Below, piece after piece: positions 44,196 through 53,821 of a DNA stretch of 64,000 nucleotides. The stretch spans positions 87,325-151,324 of the forward strand of contig CANJNI010000006.1 of assembly GCA_947475995.1 (NCBI GenBank). Reading direction: 5' to 3'. A program made the translations under genes and the position numbers. The notes under the pieces are model-generated. The model did not search any database. It had not been told where the DNA came from and was given only the letters and a program-made list of their open reading frames with translations. The DNA is from Beijerinckiaceae bacterium. GTDB lineage: Bacteria > Pseudomonadota > Alphaproteobacteria > Rhizobiales > Beijerinckiaceae. Every line of letters starts with the position of its first letter. Within the stretch, counting starts at the first letter, position 1.

Positions 44196-45140
44196 TTACA
44201 ACGTAATGAGCGCCTTCGGCTTTTCGCCGCGCACGAAAGCAGCGACGTTTTCTGCCGCGAAACCCGCGAGGCGCTCCGCGCTGCCGGCTGCCGAGACATG
44301 CGGGGTCAGCACGAGGTTCGGGGCTTTCCACAGCGGATGCTCGGGCGGCAAAGGTTCGGGGTCGGTCACGTCGAGACCCGCGCCGCCCAGATGTCCCGAA
44401 TTCAAAGCCTCTGTTAGCGCATTCGTGTCGATGATCGAACCGCGTGCGATATTGATCAGGATCGCGCCCTTCTGCATGCGGGCGATGCGAGCCGCATCGA
44501 ACATGCCCTTGGTCTGCGGCGTCAGCGGCGTCGAGATCATCACGATGTCGGAATGGCCGAGCACTGAATCGAGCTGATTGATCGTCAGTTTCTCATCCGC
44601 CAGTGGGCTGACGGGCCGTGTGCGCGAAATGCCGATGATGTGCGCGTCAAAGGCTTTCAGCCGTTTGGCCGCCTGCTGCCCGATGGCTCCGAAGCCCACG
44701 ATGGTGACGATCTTGCCTTCGAGGGTGAACATTTTGGTGTTGTAAGCGCCGTCCCATTTCGCCGAGGGAATGTTGGCCTGCGCATCGTGCAGCCGCCGTG
44801 ACAACGCGAGCATCATCGCAACCGCATGTTCGCCGACTGCGGGCGCAAGGCTGTCTCCGGCGCTCGAAACCGAGACGGTCGATTGCGGCTTGTCGAGCGC
44901 CATGCGGTCGTAGCCGATGGTGAGAAGCTGGATGAATTTCAGCTTCGTCGAGGCGCGAACCGCATTTGCCACGGCCGGTGTGTAATTGAACACGGGCGCG
45001 ACCAGAACATCGGCGTCTGGCAGGGCTGCAATCGTTTCATCCGCGTTTTTCACGCTGGTGAATTCGATATTTGGAATTTTGGCGAAAGCCGCTTCGAGTG
45101 AGGCCCGCGAGATGGGCGCAGCCCACATGACGATGCGCAT
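44196..45140 (-). CDS. D-2-hydroxyacid dehydrogenase (NAD-binding)
   Basis: GKIVTIVGFGAIGQQAAKRLKAF; INIARGSIIDTNALTEALNSGHLGGAGLDVTDPEPLPPEHPLW; LTPHVSAAG. Confidence 0.93.
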   Translation of the reverse strand: MRIVMWAAPISRASLEAAFAKIPNIEFTSVKNADETIAALPDADVLVAPVFNYTPAVANAVRASTKLKFIQLLTIGYDRMALDKPQSTVSVSSAGDSLAPAVGEHAVAMMLALSRRLHDAQANIPSAKWDGAYNTKMFTLEGKIVTIVGFGAIGQQAAKRLKAFDAHIIGISRTRPVSPLADEKLTINQLDSVLGHSDIVMISTPLTPQTKGMFDAARIARMQKGAILINIARGSIIDTNALTEALNSGHLGGAGLDVTDPEPLPPEHPLWKAPNLVLTPHVSAAGSAERLAGFAAENVAAFVRGEKPKALITL

Positions 45141-45225
45141 CTTGTTCTCCTGATGTCTTCAATTGCACGAATGCGATTGCGGGTGGCCCGCCGCCCGTTG
45201 AAGCAACCCATCTGTGCGCGCACGA

Positions 45226-45258
45226 CTATGGATTGCTTCGCTTCGCTCGCAATGATGG
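45226..45258. repeat. Short dispersed intergenic repeat (ATGGATTGCTTCGCTTCGCTCGCAATGATGG)
   Basis: Inverted ATTGC/GCAAT arms around TTCGCTTCGCTC; resembles intergenic repeats I recall from Rhizobiales genomes. Confidence 0.5.
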
Positions 45259-45262
45259 AATG

Positions 45263-46429
45263 TCACTTGATCGGAATAACGTCCTGTTCACGGAATTCCA
45301 GTCCAAATCCGGGCGCATCCGAGGGTCGCACGACGCCGTTCACCGGCACATTCATGCCCGGATACTTGTTGGCTTCCGCGAGCGGCACGCCCGGATCGGA
45401 ATGCAGCCAGAACTCGGCAATCGAGGCCTCCGGCATTGCGATGGAGAAATGCTGGCCGAAGGGCGAACTGGCTCCCGAATGCGGGATCGTCTGAATGCCA
45501 GCCGCTTCGCCGATGGTGTAGATTTTCAAGATCTCCGTCATGCCGCCGCACCAACGGAAATCCGGTTGCAGAATATCCACACAACGGCGGTCGACCAGTT
45601 CGCGGAAGTTGAAGCGGCCGTGAAGATCCTCGCCGGTCGCGATGGGCACGGTGGGATTGGCTTTCTTCAACTGCGCCATGCCATCAAAGTCGTGCGGCAT
45701 CAGCGGTTCCTCGAACCAGCGCAGCCTGTAAGGCTTAAGCCGCTCCATGATCCGCGCCGCATATTCGACGTTGAAGGACATGACCGGATTGTACATGAGG
45801 TCAGCTTTGTCGCCGACGGTCTCGCGCGCTTTGGCGACCTTCTCCTCGATGCGGTTGATGCCGTCGAGGCCCTCGTCATAGTGAACCGGATTGCTGATCT
45901 TGAACTTGGTGAAACCCAGTTCCATCGTCCAGTCGAGATCGTCGCTCGTGCAATAGGGGGTGATTTCCTCGCGGCATGGTCCGCCGATGAGGCTGTAAAC
46001 CGGAACGCCGAGCAGCTTGCCCTTCAGATCCCACAGCGCAAGGTCGATGGCGCTGCGCGCGACCATCGCGAGGCCGGTTGCGCCGAAGCGCATCGAGGAG
46101 CGCCACATCAGGTCGTTCAGATATTCGATGGCGAAGCAGTCGCGGCCTGTCAGGAGCGGCGCGAAATGATCGCGGATCAGCGGCGTCACCAGATTGGCCC
46201 AGTTGCAAAGGCCGATGCCCCAGACGCCGTTTTCCGCCGTCACCTTCACCCATAATTCGGGGCCGACTTCGCCGGGAATATTGTGCAGGCTGCGTGGAAA
46301 TTCCGGATATTTGTTGATCGGAAAGGCGCGCTTGGCGGATTTGTTGTAGCTGGCGCGGCGCGGCGGAGTCTTCGGCTTGGGACGCGGGGCGACCGTGCAG
46401 GCCTCTATGGATTTGATCTTGATGGTCAT
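45263..46429 (-). CDS. Enolase-superfamily protein (mandelate racemase/muconate lactonizing; L-rhamnonate-dehydratase-like)
   Basis: ARSAIDLALWDLKGKLLGVPVYSLIGGP; LRWFEEPLMPHDFDG; TGEDLHGRFNFRELVDRRCVDILQPDFRWCGGMTE. Confidence 0.88.
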   Translation of the reverse strand: MTIKIKSIEACTVAPRPKPKTPPRRASYNKSAKRAFPINKYPEFPRSLHNIPGEVGPELWVKVTAENGVWGIGLCNWANLVTPLIRDHFAPLLTGRDCFAIEYLNDLMWRSSMRFGATGLAMVARSAIDLALWDLKGKLLGVPVYSLIGGPCREEITPYCTSDDLDWTMELGFTKFKISNPVHYDEGLDGINRIEEKVAKARETVGDKADLMYNPVMSFNVEYAARIMERLKPYRLRWFEEPLMPHDFDGMAQLKKANPTVPIATGEDLHGRFNFRELVDRRCVDILQPDFRWCGGMTEILKIYTIGEAAGIQTIPHSGASSPFGQHFSIAMPEASIAEFWLHSDPGVPLAEANKYPGMNVPVNGVVRPSDAPGFGLEFREQDVIPIK

Positions 46430-46440
46430 CGTTCTTCCGT

Positions 46441-47178
46441 TCAGGCGGAGAGCAGCTTGCCGTGGCCCTGAATGGGCTCCCAGGCGTTCAGCATTTGCAG
46501 CATGTGGCGCACGCGGGCCGTCTGGTTGCAGATGACGGGCTTGCCGAATTCATCTTCGAGCTTGCGGCAAACGGGTTCCGCCAGCCAGGTGCCGCCGCCG
46601 ATGTAAAGCGCATCGGCTTCCGGATGATCGAGCAGCGCCTGCCGTCCGAGGTCCCACGCAAGCTGGATGTGATCGCCGGTCTTGATCTTCACGAATTCCG
46701 AGGGCTTCAGCGCCTTGTTGACGACGCCGCACAGTTCGACGCCTTCGCGGGCGAAGAACTGCCCGAGATTGCGGTTCATCTCGTCGGTCCATTTATTGGC
46801 CGCTACGATCTTCTTCACGCCGATCTGCGCGGTGGTCTTTACCACGGCGTTCACGGTGCTGGTCGCCGGCACGCCCGTGTGCTTGCCCATCAGGTCGACG
46901 AGCCGATCATGTCCGTCGAGCCCGAGCAGGATCGGCAATGGCACGCCGTTCTGGATCACCATGTCGACGCCGCGCTCCATGAGCTGATCGAGGTAGGACG
47001 TCATGGGGGCGAAGACGCGCTCCACGTCGGCGCTCGAAAACTCCTTCAGGCCGACTGGAATCATGATGAGCATGATTCCCGGTGGGGCGATGCGGTAGAA
47101 TTCGTAAGGCTCGTTGCCGATGACGCCAAGCGGCGTGAGGCAGCCGATCTTGAAGCGGGGCTGGCTTTCTTCGAACAT
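46441..47178 (-). CDS. Asp/Glu racemase-superfamily protein lacking both catalytic Cys
   Basis: IGCLTPLGVIGNEPYEFYRIAPPGI; DMVIQNGVPLPILLG; ADALYIGGGTWLAEP; tandem paralogue of 47194-47934. Confidence 0.72.
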   Translation of the reverse strand: MFEESQPRFKIGCLTPLGVIGNEPYEFYRIAPPGIMLIMIPVGLKEFSSADVERVFAPMTSYLDQLMERGVDMVIQNGVPLPILLGLDGHDRLVDLMGKHTGVPATSTVNAVVKTTAQIGVKKIVAANKWTDEMNRNLGQFFAREGVELCGVVNKALKPSEFVKIKTGDHIQLAWDLGRQALLDHPEADALYIGGGTWLAEPVCRKLEDEFGKPVICNQTARVRHMLQMLNAWEPIQGHGKLLSA

Positions 47179-47193
47179 GTTGGGTCCTCGCTC

Positions 47194-47934
47194 TCAGGGC
47201 GTCGAGAAGATGCGGCCGAAGCCTTCGCGAGGCTTCCAGTCTTTCAGGATTTGCATGACATGGCGCACGCGCGCTGTCTCGTTGCAGATGACCGGCTTGC
47301 CGATGGCCTGTTCGAGCCGGTTCGCGACCGGTTCGCAGAGCCAGGAGCCGCCGCCGAGATAGACGCCGTCGCAATCGGGATGTTCGTCTGCTGCACGCTT
47401 GCCGAGTTCCCAGGCGAGCCGCATGTGCGTCTCGTCCTCGATCTTCATGAAGTCCTTCGGGGCGATAGACTTGTTGGCTATGCCGCAGACCGTCACGCCC
47501 TCGCGGGCGAAAAATTGCGACAGGCTGGCGTTCATCGCGTCGGTCCATTTGTTGGCGACGGCGATTTTTTTGATGCCTATTTCGGCGGCGGACTTCGCCA
47601 CTGCCAGTACGGTGCTGGTGGCCGGAAGGCCCGTGTATTTCGCCATGTGGGCAATCATCCGGTCATGCGCGTCGACACCGATCAGAATGGGCAGCGGCAC
47701 GCCATTCTGGATCACGATCTCGACGCCGCGCTGCATGAGCTGGTCGAGGTATCCATCGAGCGGCGCAAAGGCGCGCTCTACATCCGTGGCGGAAAATTCG
47801 GTCAGCCCGACCGGAATGATCACCGACATGCAGCCCTTCGGCCAGAGGCGGTAGAACTCATAGGCTCCGTTGTCGATGACGCCCAGCGGGGCGAGCGTGC
47901 CGATCTTGTGAGTCGGAACCTGATCGTCGAACAT
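47194..47934 (-). CDS. Asp/Glu racemase-superfamily protein lacking both catalytic Cys (tandem paralogue)
   Basis: IGTLAPLGVIDNGAYEFYRLWPKG; EIVIQNGVPLPILIG; CDGVYLGGGSWLCEPV; ATG at 47934. Confidence 0.72.
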   Translation of the reverse strand: MFDDQVPTHKIGTLAPLGVIDNGAYEFYRLWPKGCMSVIIPVGLTEFSATDVERAFAPLDGYLDQLMQRGVEIVIQNGVPLPILIGVDAHDRMIAHMAKYTGLPATSTVLAVAKSAAEIGIKKIAVANKWTDAMNASLSQFFAREGVTVCGIANKSIAPKDFMKIEDETHMRLAWELGKRAADEHPDCDGVYLGGGSWLCEPVANRLEQAIGKPVICNETARVRHVMQILKDWKPREGFGRIFSTP

Positions 47935-48033
47935 GTTTCCTCCGCGTTTCGCGCATTTTGCATCAGGCTCCACCAAAGCGCAAAGCCCGGCAGGCTTGTG
48001 TCCGGCGCAGGGGTCGGCAATATGCTGGCATGA

Positions 48034-49245
<1,212 letters not shown>

Positions 49246-49298
49246 AGGCCAATTTTCATTGCCAGCGGTCGAGCGACGCCGAGTCAACTCAAACTGAA

Positions 49299-49318
49299 AG
49301 CGCCCTTTTAGGGGCGCT
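49299..49318. terminator. Hairpin between convergent pobA and SGNH genes (AGCGCCC-TTTTAG-GGGCGCT)
   Basis: 7-bp perfect stem in a convergent intergenic region; no long U-tract. Confidence 0.5.
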
Positions 49319-49374
49319 CGCGATGGAGCAGCGGATCGTCCCGGCTCACTCCGGCCGGGAGGGCGATGCAGCGG

Positions 49375-50217
49375 CTAGTTGACCTTGGCCGGAAGTCCCT
49401 GCGGGCGGCGGATGAACAGGTTGGCGGTCACCGCATGGGCGACATGTTCGGCCATGCACTGATAGCCGAGATCGTTCAGGTGAAACTCATCGCCCGCCAG
49501 CATCTGCAGGTTGGCGCGGGTCTTGGCCAGAAACTGCATGGCGTCGTAGCGGCGGATGTAGAGAACATTCTCGGCTGCGGCGACGCGGCGGAGCGCATCA
49601 CGGATGCCGGTGTAATTCTCGTCGCGCGCATATTTCGGGGTGTACTGCAGCCCGACGAGGACGACGTCGATGTTCTTTTTCTTGAGACGGCGGACAGCGG
49701 CAGACACCGTGTTTTCGAAATCCTCGGGCGAGATGCCCGAAAGCGCGTCGTTCGTGCCCAACTGCCAGAGCACCAGATTGGGGTGGGTGAGGGCAACTTC
49801 AGACTTCAGGCGCTCGGCGGTCGCCGAAGCGATCTCGCCCGAAACGCCCCGATTGATGATCTTCACCTCGACGCCCGACAGGGTCTTTTCCAGAATCTGC
49901 TCAAGCTGCGCCGGATAGGCCTTGCCGCGCACGGTCGCTCCAATTCCGTAGGTGGAGGAGGAGCCGATCGCCAGAATCCGGACTTTCTTGCTGTTTTCAA
50001 GAAGGGTGGCGGTGGTCGGCAGGGGAGCAGGGGTGGCGATGTCGCTGTTCGGGACCTCGCATTGCGGACTCAGGCTCCCGGCCGAGCGAGCGGCGTCCGC
50101 CGCAGGCGCAGCAGCGTCCTGCGCCAGAGAAGCTCCGGCGAGCAATAGGGACAGGCCTGCCACGAGGCAGGCTCCGGTCACGGTGCGCGCAAGCGTTGAC
50201 GCCATTCTGACACCCAT
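49375..50217 (-). CDS. Exported SGNH/GDSL hydrolase
   Basis: Signal peptide; ILAIGSSSTYGIGA, WQLGTNDA, GDEFHLNDLGYQCMAEH (Ser, GxND, DxxH present); alternative ATG at 50205. Confidence 0.88.
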   Translation of the reverse strand: MGVRMASTLARTVTGACLVAGLSLLLAGASLAQDAAAPAADAARSAGSLSPQCEVPNSDIATPAPLPTTATLLENSKKVRILAIGSSSTYGIGATVRGKAYPAQLEQILEKTLSGVEVKIINRGVSGEIASATAERLKSEVALTHPNLVLWQLGTNDALSGISPEDFENTVSAAVRRLKKKNIDVVLVGLQYTPKYARDENYTGIRDALRRVAAAENVLYIRRYDAMQFLAKTRANLQMLAGDEFHLNDLGYQCMAEHVAHAVTANLFIRRPQGLPAKVN

Positions 50218-51407
50218 CCTGTCAGACTCAGCACGAGAATGCCGAGCGTAACTATGAGGAAATCTATCCACAAACCGCCGGAAAAAGCGAATCTTACGTA
50301 CTGCCCGGTCAGGCTCAGGATCGATCCCACACAAAAAACATTGAGGGAATTACGGCCCAGCATGGAAAACAACCGCGTTAACGGCCGCGCATATCCATGC
50401 AGAATGGTAAACGCTCCCCCAAACATTATTGCGAGAGATAATAAGTGGATGATCCGAGCGGGAGTCAAGAAGGTCTTGTCGATCGTGAAAAATAGCCAGC
50501 CCTGCTGGTCGCCGACTTCGTAGGCCCATTCGGTGAGGCCGGCCCAGGCCCCGACGGCCAGCACGGGGACAACCAGCGCCCGGGCCGTCCAGCGGTGATT
50601 CTTGATCCAGTTTCCCACCGGATTCGGCTTCGCGATCATGAACCCGAGGACGAACATGAGCTGCCAGGCGAGCGGATTGAAGAACCAGCGTCCCTCCACC
50701 GGCCATGTCGCCAGGTTGATCTCGAAGAACACCGCAGTCAGGTAGACCGCCAGCGACAGGGGCAGAAGCGCCCAGCGGGCATAGTAATCCACAATGGCGA
50801 TCAGCGGCGCGAGGCCCATCAGCACCACATAAAGCGGGAGAATGTCGAAATAGCCGAGCTGGTAGGTCAGCAGCACGAAGCCCACATGGGCCTGCACGGG
50901 GTCCTGGAAGGCCGCCGCCGCATTGTTCCATTCGAGCAGCAGCGGGGCATCCAGGATGATCGCCGCCGCCGCCACGATGGCGAGCGCCAGCATGGTGATG
51001 AGCAGCTGCGCCATGTAGATCGCCCAGGCGCGGCCGCCCAGATGCAGCAGCAGACGGGGAAAGGTGATGACCTTGTACTGGCTGTTCACCACCAGCCGCA
51101 GGGACCAGCCGGCCAGAAAGACGAACAGCTCCGCCGCATCCGAGACGCCCAGATGCCGGTGGGTGAAATTCTCGAAATAGATGCCCGGAATATGGTTGAT
51201 GAAGATCGTGATGAGCGCGAATCCACGCCAGAAGTCGATTTCGTTCGGCTTCCGGGTCCCGCCGCTGGCATAATCGTCCTTGGCGGCGCGCGCGCGTATC
51301 CAGCCGAGGAAAGGCCCGGTATTGGGGCTCCCGAAGATGCTTCGCAGAAAGCCGGGAGTTTTTGGCTTTTGGAGAAGGGAGGACATGCGCGTGACCGAGC
51401 TAGTCAC
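50178..51407 (-). CDS. OpgC-family membrane acyltransferase
   Basis: RKPNEIDFWRGFALITIFINHIPGIYFENFTHRHLGVSDAAELFVFLAGWS; about 10 TM segments. Confidence 0.92.
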   Translation of the reverse strand: MTSSVTRMSSLLQKPKTPGFLRSIFGSPNTGPFLGWIRARAAKDDYASGGTRKPNEIDFWRGFALITIFINHIPGIYFENFTHRHLGVSDAAELFVFLAGWSLRLVVNSQYKVITFPRLLLHLGGRAWAIYMAQLLITMLALAIVAAAAIILDAPLLLEWNNAAAAFQDPVQAHVGFVLLTYQLGYFDILPLYVVLMGLAPLIAIVDYYARWALLPLSLAVYLTAVFFEINLATWPVEGRWFFNPLAWQLMFVLGFMIAKPNPVGNWIKNHRWTARALVVPVLAVGAWAGLTEWAYEVGDQQGWLFFTIDKTFLTPARIIHLLSLAIMFGGAFTILHGYARPLTRLFSMLGRNSLNVFCVGSILSLTGQYVRFAFSGGLWIDFLIVTLGILVLSLTGWVSEWRQRLRAP

Positions 51408-51442
51408 GCGAGCCTGTCAAAATCAAGACAGGACTTGTGCGG

Positions 51443-52249
51443 CTATTCGAGACGCTTGTTTTTCGAGAAGTCGTAATTGCGGCTGTAGGCCGCCTCGAAA
51501 TTGCAGGTGATCGTGCCGGAATCGTAGGTCGGGCTCAGCACTTCCGCCAGGAAGCGTTGCTGGGCGGCCCAGCCGGCCTCGGCCTGCGGCTTGCGGTAGC
51601 GGCCCGGCATGGTGTCGTTGAGCCAGCCGTGCGGCGCGCCGTTGTAGATGTGAATGTCGTAGCTCTTCTGGTGCTTTTCGAGCGTGTCGCGCAGGCGGCG
51701 CACGTCATCGACCGAGATGATGTGGTCGTCCGACCCGAAGGCGCCGAAAACCGGGCACTGTATCTTCGCGATCATGTCTTCCAGAGGCTTGGGCTGGCGC
51801 TCGGTCACCCCCCATTCGCGCTTCGAAGCGGCCCCGTACCAGACGACTGCGGCCTGAATCGGCACTTCCGATGCGAAAACCAGCGGATGACGACCGGTCT
51901 GGCAATAGCCCCCCACTGCCACGCGGCTCATGTCCGCCGCCGGAACGTCGCGAATCGAGTCGAGCGCGGCCTTGAGGTATTCCACGGCTTCCGTATCGGT
52001 CAGATCGTAGCGGGAATCGCCCTTGTTCAGGGCCTTCTTGTCCGGATGCTTGAAGAAGAAATCCGGCGCCAGAACGAAAAACCCGTCCGCCGCGCAGCGC
52101 ATCGCCAGATCGCGCGTGTGCTGCACGAGCCCGTAGCGCTCGTGCATGAAGACGTAAACCGGATGCGGACCGGGCGACAGCGGGCGGGCCATGAAGCCCG
52201 GCATGCCGTTCGACAGAAGCAGATCGCTGGAAACAACCTTGGCGGCCAT
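51443..52249 (-). CDS. Dienelactone hydrolase family protein
   Basis: PVYVFMHERYGLVQHTRDLAMRCAADGFFVLAPDFF; VAVGGYCQTGRHPLVFA; HIYNGAPHGWLND. Confidence 0.92.
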   Translation of the reverse strand: MAAKVVSSDLLLSNGMPGFMARPLSPGPHPVYVFMHERYGLVQHTRDLAMRCAADGFFVLAPDFFFKHPDKKALNKGDSRYDLTDTEAVEYLKAALDSIRDVPAADMSRVAVGGYCQTGRHPLVFASEVPIQAAVVWYGAASKREWGVTERQPKPLEDMIAKIQCPVFGAFGSDDHIISVDDVRRLRDTLEKHQKSYDIHIYNGAPHGWLNDTMPGRYRKPQAEAGWAAQQRFLAEVLSPTYDSGTITCNFEAAYSRNYDFSKNKRLE

Positions 52250-52260
52250 TGTTTTCTCCC

Positions 52261-52905
52261 TCAGGCGTGCATCAGCGCGACGGTCTGGTCCACTGTCATC
52301 ACGCGGCCCATGCGGGGGAACACGCGCTCCATGAAAAACTCGTTGTTGTTGCCGCGCGCGGAATAGCAGCAATCCTTGACGACCACGATGCCGTAGTCGA
52401 GGTCGCGCGCCGCGAAGACCGTGCTGGCGATTCCCACATCAGTCGAGCCGCCGCAGATGATGATCGTATCGATGCCGCGCACCCGCAATTGCAGGTCGAG
52501 ATCGGTCTGGAAGAAGGAATTCCAGCGGTGCTTCGGCACCACATAGTCGCCCTTCACGGGCGCAATTTCCGGGGCGATCTCGGCGTCCTTGCCGCCGCGA
52601 TGGAAGCGCGGAACGATGGGCTTGTCGGCGCTGCCGCCGGGGCCGAGATCCATATCGGTGTCCGTGAGGCGCGCCACCACGTCCGAACCGTCCTCCGCAT
52701 GGGCGCCGCTTGGATAGAAGGTCGTCATGCCGGCGTTCCGGGCCCCGGCGAGCAAACGCTGCATGTTGGGCAGGATGTTTCGCTCGGCCAGGAACTGGAC
52801 CTTTTTCGGATCGGCCGGATGAAGGTATCCGTTCAGCGCATCGAACATGATCAGGCCCGTCGTCTGGCCGGGAAGCTTCGGATTGAGCCTCGAAATGCGC
52901 GCCAT
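52261..52905 (-). CDS. Isochorismatase-superfamily protein with Gly at the usual catalytic Cys site
   Basis: TGLIMFDALNGYLHP; YVVPKHRWNSFFQTDLD; IIICGGSTDVGIASTVFAARDLDY. Confidence 0.87.
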   Translation of the reverse strand: MARISRLNPKLPGQTTGLIMFDALNGYLHPADPKKVQFLAERNILPNMQRLLAGARNAGMTTFYPSGAHAEDGSDVVARLTDTDMDLGPGGSADKPIVPRFHRGGKDAEIAPEIAPVKGDYVVPKHRWNSFFQTDLDLQLRVRGIDTIIICGGSTDVGIASTVFAARDLDYGIVVVKDCCYSARGNNNEFFMERVFPRMGRVMTVDQTVALMHA

Positions 52906-53009
52906 GAAACCCTGTCTCCCTGTAAATTAGTCTCGTCTACGCATAGCGTCTCGGAGGTCCTTGCACAATTGTTCGGCTATGGTCATTCTGCCGCAAAACG
53001 GAGCACAGG

Positions 53010-53816
53010 ATGGGTCGGGGACAGTTGCAGGGGCGCGTCGCGCTGATCACAGGCGGCGGCGAGATCGGCGGGGCCATCGCGCGGCGTTTCGCGCTGGAAG
53101 GCGCGCAGATCGCAGTGGCGGACATACGCGCCGAAGCAGCCGAGGCCGTCGCCAACGACATTACGGCCGCAGGCGGAAAAGCGATCTGGTTTGAAGCCGA
53201 TACGTCGAAGCCTGCCGATTGCCAGCGCATCACGGCCGAGACCGTGACGGCCTACGGCAAGCTCACCACCTATGTGAACACGCCGGCCGCCGTGACGCCG
53301 GATTCGCTCGTCGAGGACCTGCCTGTCGAGAAATGGGAGGAGGCGCTGGCGGTGAACCTGACGGCCGCCTTCCTGATGAGCCGGCAGGCGATCCCGGCGA
53401 TCCGCAAGGCCGGCGGCGGAACCATCGTGATGGTGGCCTCGCAACTCGGGCAGATCGGCGTTCCGCTGCGGGCGGCCTATTCGACCACCAAGGCGGCGCT
53501 GATCCAGTTCACCAAATGTCTGGCGGTCGATCACGCCCACGACAACATCCGCGCCAATTCGATTTCGCCCGGCTCCATCGATACGCGGCGCACATTGCGG
53601 CGTTTTGGATCGCGAGAGGCCGCCAACAAGGTGCGCGGACCCTATCATTTGCTGGGGCGCACCGGGCAGGCTCATGAAATCGCCAATGGCGCCCTATTTC
53701 TGGCGAGCGAGGAATCCTCCTTCATGACCGGCGCGGATTTGCTGATCGATGGCGGATATCTTGCATTCAAGGGTCTCCAGCGGCCCGACGGGCCGAGTGG
53801 AACACGTGCGGAGTGA
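53010..53816 (+). CDS. SDR family oxidoreductase
   Basis: LQGRVALITGGGEIGGAIARRFALEGAQIAVAD; AYSTTKAALIQFTK; DLLIDGGYLAFKG. Confidence 0.9.
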   Translation: MGRGQLQGRVALITGGGEIGGAIARRFALEGAQIAVADIRAEAAEAVANDITAAGGKAIWFEADTSKPADCQRITAETVTAYGKLTTYVNTPAAVTPDSLVEDLPVEKWEEALAVNLTAAFLMSRQAIPAIRKAGGGTIVMVASQLGQIGVPLRAAYSTTKAALIQFTKCLAVDHAHDNIRANSISPGSIDTRRTLRRFGSREAANKVRGPYHLLGRTGQAHEIANGALFLASEESSFMTGADLLIDGGYLAFKGLQRPDGPSGTRAE

Positions 53817-53821
53817 TTTCA

